Origin: Phallusia mammillata
Lineage: Eukaryota; Chordata; Ascidiacea; Phlebobranchia; Ascidiidae
Length of the DNA stretch: 64,000 bases
Reading direction: 5' to 3'
NCBI GenBank assembly: GCA_003260075.1
Contig: QLIY01000279.1
Span: 108,989-172,988, forward strand
The position numbers and the translations under genes are program-made. Positions 47,601 through 57,200 of the stretch are shown piece after piece. Every line of letters begins with the position of its first letter. The stretch's first letter is position 1. The notes under the pieces are model-generated. The model searched no databases. It was not told the DNA's origin and worked only from the letters and a program-made list of their open reading frames with translations.

Positions 47601-50600
47601 TGTGCGTTAAACCAGAATCTGTGATAATTGGGATGGAAATAAACAGCACATGTTGTCAACAGAAGTGATTCATTACCTTTCAAGTTCAAATAAGTTACTA
47701 TGATGCAGGGCCCACTCAGAACTAGACAAATAATGCATATATAAACCACAGTGCATATTGTAATGTCCTACTTATTAACTGTCATGGTTTAAAGCAACCT
47801 CCCATGTGTGTTTTATGACCCATGATGCCTGCCTTAAACAAGTTTTTGAGAAGGACAATGTTAAATTGAAGGACACCAATTCAAAAGAAGTAAGAAAAGC
47901 CAATACCGCTTCTCTACCAAAACATTACCTCACTCACAACATTTTTTTTAGCTCTACCAGTATAAATAATGAAAAAAAAATGTTGATACATTATGCCTGG
48001 CAGCAACAGTTTATTCATTACCTCACTCTCCTTTGCTCTCTTCCAAAACATATTATTTAAAATATTGCTCATGGTGCTTTTTTAGACCAGTTTGTAAAGA
48101 GCAAAGAATTCATTGAGTAGAAAGCATAAAAGAACAAGAAAATTTTAATTATTCATTCCTAGTTTGGTGCAAAATTTAAAACACCTTTACAAATCTTAGT
48201 AAAACTTGGTTTCGTTGTTAAAATGCTTTTATATTTAGGTGTTTGCTACCACCATGATTCATACTTTTCACATTGGGGATGGTATCGTCTCTATCTTGGA
48301 AACTCTTATTATTATATTACCTGCAGATATTTTGGTCAGTGCATTAGTGGAAGTATTTTGGGATCGATCTGCGAATGCATAGTGCCTTCAAAATGCAAGG
48401 GTAGGTATAACACATAGTAATGCAAAGACACAAACTATTAGAGATACTACTATGTTGCAGCCAGGCTTTGTTGTTTGAAAGTGGATTCTCAATCTCAATC
48501 ATCACTGACTATTACCTGGGATCAAATGCATAAGGAATACAGTTTCCTATATAATGTTGAACTTCGCCTCACAAGCAATCTACGAATGGTTGCATACTAT
48601 CCTGGTATTTACCAATCTCAAGCTACATTTGGTAACTTGACAGCTGGAACGCAATACACTGTAACTGTGTTTGTATCTCCATTATACTTGGCTGCTGAGA
48701 GTATAAATTATACAACATCAACAGGTATCATGATATTTACTTATAGCAAAAATAAACGTTTAGCAAAATTTTGTGCATTAAATTAGAAGTGACAATTTTT
48801 TTAAAAAATTTCAGACTATTTTTCTGTTTTTGTACAGTGTCAACATCTGGACCAAATGTTTCAGTTCTATCAGTTGGATATCATGAGATCACTATTGTTT
48901 ATGATGAAATTATAGGAGCAAAACAATACAATATATTTTATCAGCATGGTAATGTTAAGTTTGAAATGATACCATGGAAGGGTTAATGAGAGTGTTTATG
49001 TCAACACATAACTTTCCTTTAACATTAAAAAATCTGTTGGTATGAGTATAACAAGCACATGTTGACCTGCAGCCAATGCACATTTATATTTGCTGTCATC
49101 ATTTGTTTTGTTTAGGAAACTATACTAAAATTGTCCTGATAAACACCACAAATTACACACTTTCCTGTTTGATGGAAAACACTCAGTATAACATCACTGT
49201 ATATGTTGTTTATGAAGCAGCTGTTGGAAATTCTGGAACACCAATTCATATTATAACAAGTATGTTAAAACAGAATTAAAGCGAGTTCTTTCTTTTGACA
49301 TAAAGCTTATTGATGATTTCAGAGAGTATACGGAATCATGATACAAAAGCAAGTTGTGCCATTGCAAATCCATGTCATTCAAATGCAACATGCAAAACAG
49401 AAGCAAACAGATATTTATGTCAATGCAAGAATGGATTTTTTGGCAATGGAAGGTGTTGTTCTGATGTCGACGAATGTATTCTGAAAACAGACAATTGTCA
49501 TGGCAATGCCATTTGCGAGAATACTCTTGGCAGCTATTTTTGCTCTTGCAATCCTGGATTTGCTGCAAATGGAACAATTTGCAAAGACATAGATGAATGT
49601 ATTTTAAACACAGCAAACTGTCACATAAATGCACATTGTAGCAACACAATAAGCAGTTTTGATTGTTTTTGTAACAAAGGATTTGAGGGTGATGGTTTTG
49701 AATGTACTTCTGTGGACCAATGTTCTATGGGGACTCATGATTGTGATTCAAATGCTAAGTGCAACAATTTTAATGAAAATTTCAACTGCTCTTGTAATGC
49801 TGGTTATGAAGGAAATGGAAAAACTTGTAATAGTAAGTTGCATTACCATGCCAGAATGCTTCAATGGTACTAACACATTTTTTTTCAGAATTGTACCTTC
49901 ATGAGTTTTTTCAAAAATTTACTTCAAATGCCTTAAGTGATGAAATGCTTAAAATGAAACTTAAAGAAAATCTACTGGAAGCATTTCAACATGAAAACAA
50001 CAATGTTAGAAAAGTTATTATTCACACTTTTCAGCCCAATTCTACAGTTAGGTAAAAAAGCAGCTGACATAAACAATTTATTATAAACTGACATAAACAA
50101 TTCATTAATTTGTTTACTCTTTACACAGATATTTAGTTCAGTTCAGTAATGGATTTCAACCTCCTTCCGTTCTTCTAAGTGGATATGTCAAATATTCCTC
50201 TCAAAAAAATTCCAATGGTTTGCTGTTGGGGATTCCCCAGACCAGTAAGTCATTGATGCCATGCAACAAAAACAACTTTGTCATGATCTGAAACTGTTTG
50301 TTTTGTGCAGCTTCCTGCCTAGAAAAAGTTCTTAAAGGATTTAACTTTCCAGAAGTTTCTGTGAATTCCATGAGTTATTCTACAGAGCTATGTCCTGGAG
50401 GTTTAGTACATGAAAAATATGTTTACATTCAGATACTTATGGTTATTTGCACATCTAGGGTGCAAGCTTTATACAATTAACCAGATTAACAAAAATCATT
50501 TCTACGTTTTTTCTTTCAGTTTGTTTGAAATAAATGTTGTCAACCCTACTTTAAATGTGTGGTGTGCATAAACACCATCGAATTTTCCAGGTTACTCGCA

Positions 50601-51143
50601 GGCATCATTGCGATGTATTCCTGCTGTGAGTTTTGGAGTTAATGGTGAACTTCGCTCATCACAGTTTGATGAATCAAGTTTGTCTGTCATCAAATGTGAA
50701 GTTAAGATTAAAGATATTAAGGTAGTATCTGACTCTTCATGTTAAATGTACACTTAAGTTTATCCCTTCATGATGATGGTGTCCTTTATCTCACTTACAA
50801 CAGGCCTGCTTTTTTATCAAACAACATGGCCCAAAATAAAAAAACATCTGCACATGTGCATGTATTGTCCTTACCTTTGTTCTGGTATAACAAAGATCAA
50901 TTTATTTTTAGAGATGTTTCAAATTTTTCAAAAAGTTTCAAATTCGTCTGAATCCTAAAAAAACTTTGTTTTCAGATTAACGCATCAGAAGTGACTCAGG
51001 AGACAATAGAAGAAGTTGCTAGTTCTCTTCAGATTATCACATCTGGATCAACACTGGACGAAAGAGAAGTACAAGAATCCCTTGAAGTTGTTGATTCAAT
51101 TGCAGAAGCTGTTAAAGGTGGAAAAGTTGAGGTGGGTTGCAAG

Positions 51144-51231
<88 letters not shown>

Positions 51232-54200
51232 AGTTATTTCAACATCTTTGGGAATTCAACTCCAATCGACTTCTTGCACCTGGTTTTGTCTTATACCAAA
51301 ACTGCCTCTCTAATACAGAAAACCCCCCCCCCCATAACTTCGATTATTACTTGTAAAAACCATTAAATGATATTGTGTAGCAACATGCAGCAATATCTTC
51401 ACAATTGAAATAAATCGTTGATCGTAGATTTATTTGGTTTTGGAAATTTATTTCTGAATTTGTATTTTATTTGTATTGTTTGTTAGGTGACGGAAACTCT
51501 TTTGATTAATGTTGTCACAACCATTTCTCATGTCATTCAAGCATTGCAAAGTGCACAAGGCAGCCCCTTGTCAAACCCAACTCAAGAGCAGTCAGCAATC
51601 AGACAAAGCATCAGCCAATCACTCAGCTTGCTTGCTTACAATATTAAGCTTGATAACACCACTGATCCTGTGTTGGAGATAAAAACTGAATCAATAGTGG
51701 TTAGGGTAAGTACAACTTTGCAATAATTTTGTCACCAAGTGTTGTCTATAAGCAAGTTCAATAAGGACATGTTGTACGGAGTTATTTCAACATCTTTGGG
51801 AATTCAACTCCAATCGACTTCTTGCGCCTGGTTTTGTCTTATACCAAAACTGCCTCTCTAATACAGAAAAAGCCTGAGCCCTGTAGTGACGGCCCACTAC
51901 TAAAGCGAAAGAGAGATACAAACTAGGCATCTTGTTTATGCAAAACTATACAATAAAACACATGTCAAGGCAACTCGTACTTAAGTTCACTTCCCACAAT
52001 TCCATTAGAAGCAAGGCAAAATACAGGTACAATATGTCACAGTGCAACACACAGGATGCCCAGGGGGCAGACTGACCTTGGTTCATTCTCAAGCATGTTT
52101 CACAACACCGATCACAGAGATTAACAAACCACAGGATCCCAGAGACCTATCCAGGTGTTGACAGAAGCAATGAGAGGCGAAAATAGAAACATAGGGGAAG
52201 TTAAATTGTGCAAAACAATTAGTAAATACTGTGTGGTCAGAACAATGCACATGCCAAACAAGGAAAATACAAGTGCCAAAACATTGAAACAAATTTTGTC
52301 ATTTTTATCAAATTTGGTCACAGTCATTTCATGTTACCAGTCAAGAAACACCCAATTGTACATGTACAGGTAACAGAACAACCACAAGAAAGATTTCCGA
52401 GGGGTGTGTGGTTTGCCCCGGAAGTAAAAGTCAATCAGGCAATTACAAGTGTTGTACCTGCCAATATTTCAGTTCCTGGTTCAGTTATTTCACAAGCCTG
52501 GAAAAGCGCCAATAGTTCAAAGTTGAGGACCGTCTTTTTCCTGCATAAAGGAGATACATTGTTCCCATCCAAGACTGAAGTTGACTTTGTAAGTCACTTA
52601 TTTTCCCCCCCCCCAAAATACATTCATGTTTTGCAAAATTAAACTGTTTCTTTTTTGGAATCGGGTAAAAAGAGTGCGACAAAGATGTGCTTACTGGGAT
52701 CCTGATGCTCTTGACCCCCCCCCCCTTTCAGTTCCTGGTTCAGTTATTTCACAAGCCTGGAAAAGCGCCAATACTGAAGTTGACTTTGTAAGTCACTTAT
52801 TTCTGTAAAATAGTAAAGTTTGTTATGTTTTATATTGTGAATGTTTGTTTGAAATTTTTTAGTCAAGAACATTGTTGATTGTTTAAGGTTATGATGGTAG
52901 AAATTGGTGACAATATTTCTCTCACCAATTTAAATCCACCTGTGACAATAGAGCATACAAATGAACAGACACATTATGGAGAGAAAAGCTCAGCACGGGC
53001 TTTAAAAGTAAAAATGCCTTAAAAATACATTCATGTTTTGCAAAATTAAACTGTTTCTTTTTTGGAATCAGGTAAAAAGAGTGCGACAAAGATGTGCTTA
53101 CTGGGATCCTGATTCTCTGGATCCCCCCCCCCTTGACAACACTGCTCATCCACCTGTGTGCAAATGTGATCACCTGACCAGCTTTGCTCTCTTAGTTGTA
53201 AGTTTTATGTCATAAAATGAACCCTTATTACAAACATACCAATTGAAAGAAATGTTTTGTAGACAACAAATGAAATACCAGAAGATATAGTTCTTTCCAC
53301 AATCAGCAATATTGGATGTGGTCTCTCCATTTGTGGATTTACCGCTACCATTATTCTACATGTTCTGAACAAGTTGGTGTTTGCTAAACAAATAAATTTA
53401 AAAAAACATATTAATTCGTTCTTGTCCATTAGAGCACAATTGAAGAATGTCCTAAACCAAATTCAGCTGCACATTTGCACAAATCTTCTTGTGGCCTACT
53501 TAGTTTTTGTAACTGGTGTTTCAAGTGTGGACAATTCAGCTATTACTGCCAAGCATGTACAGCTATTACTGCCATCCTGCAATACACTTTTTTAACCAGT
53601 TGGATGTGGATGACAGTTTACAGCAACAAACTATACACTGCTCTTGTTGAAGTATGTTCATTTAATTCTGATTTTGTGACATAAATTAGACAAACTTTCT
53701 TTTTGAAGGTCTTCAACACTACAATCAACAGCTACATGAATAAAGCTTGTATTTTCGCTTATGGCATTCCTGCAGTGGTTGTTAGTTTTAACCTTGCTGT
53801 TACTTTGTTGTATTTTGGCAAACAACAAATCAATGAGGATTTTTGTACAAAAGGTATGTTGAATGGTTGTGTACAGTAGCATCTCATAGAATAAACGCAT
53901 ATCTTAATCTCGGTTCTTTCATTGTAAGAGGCGTCCGTTTTTCGAAACATAATTTTTATTACCCTCACTTACCAATAGCATAGACTAAGGCTATGAAAAG
54001 CCGCTGTTAACTGCTGTGGACATGAATGTTGAGTTGAGTTTATTTCGTCGTTATAACAAATCGTAGCTGATTAATTGCGCTAGAATAGTAACCAAGCCGG
54101 AAATAGTTGCGCTACGTTGAGACGTTAAAAACGCGACAAAGTAGAGTACGCAATTGGTGGATAGATGGGAAATGTCCTGCTATTACACCGTTAGCACAAA

Positions 54201-57200
54201 ACTTCGTGTTGGAACTCATATTCGTGATGGTCATACACATCGGCATTTTGTTGCAAGCTTTCACTCCGGTATCCCACGGTAAATAGCTGAAGTTAAATTC
54301 AATCGCTGTGTTTATATACAGACGATCCTCAATACCTATTATCAACAACATATCATGCTGAGAACATGTGTTGGCTACAAGGCTACTCCCTTTACTTTGG
54401 CTTTCTGTTTATCATCGGTTTGGCTTATCTCAACAATCTTGGCATTGCAATCCTGGTACTAAGGAAAGTCATCTTCAAACGTCAGAAAGTATATGGACAC
54501 ATATATCGCACCTTGTCCTGTACCGAGTGTCAAATATTATAACAATGCCACTTGTATTTTAGATTCGGTCCACAGCTGCAAAAGGTAGTAAACTGCACCA
54601 ACTATACATGGCTTGTTCACTTTTATTCTCTCTCGGTTTGACATGGATTTTTGGATTTCTCATGTTAATTTCTACTGATCCAACTTACAATCAAGTGTTG
54701 AACTGGCTCTTTGCTTTATTCAACTCATTTCAGGTCTGTTATTGGTTTCTACATGATCGATACTGACTTTAACGACTGCGTGAAGTAATATAACCCTTTA
54801 GACCAGGGCTACTCAATTAGTTTTGTCATAGGTCCAGATACAACAGGTATAAATCAACGACGTCCGGACACTTCTGTCAGTACTACAAATGCAGAATATC
54901 TTAGCCAATTTTTGTTGTAACTAAACGCGGTCCAACATAAACACATATGGATGTGCCAAAACTGCAAGTGTTCTGTTTGGGCGAGCAACGAGCATCTCAC
55001 GTTGGTGCTTGGTGCTCGGCCGAGCACGCTCGGCTGCATTAGGACGTCACAAACATTCACGCAAGTTTTAGCATTACAAGGTCGCTTACGTCACCAACTG
55101 TGTATTAAGCTGTACAGGCCCATAAAGTACACGTTTTTTCACAATCATAATGCATTTAAATAAACAGTCATTTTTGTTCTTATACCCTTTCAAACAAATA
55201 TTTTGTATGTTAGTATGAATATGCAAATTTAGTGCTCGGGTCAGTTTGTGCAACTGCTCGGCCGAGCACCAAGCATCAAAAACGGCGATGCTCGGTACCG
55301 AGTACTCGGGTTCTGGCTCGGTTCGGCCCATCCCTAAACACATTTGTTTAAGCCGAATGTATGTCAGCAAAACAAAAGCTTGTATCAAGCGCTAAACGTT
55401 CATTTACTCTTTGCGAAAGTATATTGGCACTACTAATCGCAATGCGGACGCTAGTTGAAGGGCCCCGGCAGCGACGATGTGACTTTTTCTACATTTTGGT
55501 TATTTAGAATTGCCATACTTCGGGGATTCCGTATCACTATTTTTTTTGTCCTATGATTTGTCGTTTTCGAGATATTCAATCAAACAATGAGATCTCGAGC
55601 GACACCTTGGTTTAAAATGCAACAGCAATTGTTACGTCACCTCGTACCAACTTCTAACAATGGCGTTGGTCAGCTGTTGTTTTTGTTGCTTGTTTTAGCT
55701 TTGATGCGTACATTTTTTACTGTTTACAACTGATAGAACCAACGTAATTTTTTAGTTGACAGTTAAGAATTAACTAACAACTGTTGGCTAAAAGATGTAG
55801 ATGTTTTGTTGTTTACAAAAGGTATTTTTAGCATACCGTATACAGTCTCCACACTAGAACAAAAATACTGACTAATTTAACCATGAGCTCAAGTGAATCA
55901 GAAGAAGATAGTTATGCTCTTGTGGATTAGGGACATATTGCAGGCTTTTCGTTTGAACCACAGTACCAAGAGAATGAACTAAGCGTGGACGAACCGCAGT
56001 CTGCCAGCCTTCAAATGCAAATGGAGCATACAAATTGGTAACAGTTTTGCCTTGCTGAGCTAAGTTTAGTTTCAACAGTATTATTGTAGGTGTTTATGTA
56101 CAAACTGTGTGATAATGGAGGAGAGAAATCATGCGTTTGTTGCCATGAAATTAGTAAAGTGCAACAGCAGTTAGCCAAATTCAACGAATATTCTGAGTTG
56201 AATCTGCTTTGTATAACTCCCCATCCTGGATTTGTACCCATTTGTCTCAATGCGTATGCATTAGAAACAGCATATTATCGATTTAAACGTCAATTCGGAA
56301 GCAATTATGGGGGTAACACCCGTCACGAGTAAGTTTTACTGCGCTAACTGGAGCACATGCAACCAGCAACTGCTATATATTTAGGCGTTACAGATATACA
56401 GCCTACAGAAAATTTGTTAAATGGTGCTGGGGAAGACTTGGAAAAAAACATCAGGGTTACATTGCCAGCATGCGTCGTAATCAAAGTTCGCAGTACTTTT
56501 CCTTCTGACGAGTATGCTGGATTCAAGGGTCGGAAACTTGTATGATTTCGGCCAAAACTACATGCATAACGAGGCGTTGTAGTGTCATTTGTTTGTATTA
56601 TTACAAAAACAAAATGTATGTAGGCCGTATATCTGTTTCCTCTCGAATCGCAACCATACACAGAACACACTGCAGGCATTTTTGCACACTTAAGTCTAAA
56701 AATAAGAACAATTAAACACCAAAATACTTTAACTGACTAACGTTTTTGGCGTTGCTGAACGTTAACAACCACCGACAACAAACACGCTCCAAAGTTCCAA
56801 AGTAAGTTGGTACGAGGTGACGTCACAGGACGTTTGGACAATGTGATAAAATGTCCCCAAGGTGTCAGTGTTTTGAAATTTTAAAGATAAATATTTGACT
56901 AATAACATCGATTTTTGTAATTTTAAACCTGAAATCGTGTTTATAAGCATTCAACAAATAACATATTAAAAAATAATTTTCCGGTGCCGGGGCTCTTTAA
57001 AGACTGCTGCTGCATTTCAATGATTAGGCAATTAACACACGATTGATAGTGTATGTAGCCGTATTCAAAAGAACGTCGAGGTCCACATCCAACGCCTCAA
57101 AGGTCAGGATTTGTACCGCGGTCCGCCATTTGAGTAGCCCTTTAGACCAAAGTTAACTGTATATGCCCCCTTTTGCATATATCATTCTCTTCCACGTGTT

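Noticed and set aside
49251..49649. Minus-strand frame of 132 codons rich in Cys and His
   Set aside because: Antisense to the four-EGF exon; its cysteines are a by-product of EGF codons.
56344..56679. Minus-strand frame starting MPAVCSVYGCDS, similar to the start of a THAP zinc finger
   Set aside because: Only the first cysteines fit; the rest (including a chance-like RYTAY) does not follow a THAP domain, and it overlaps the P2X7-type gene on the other strand.
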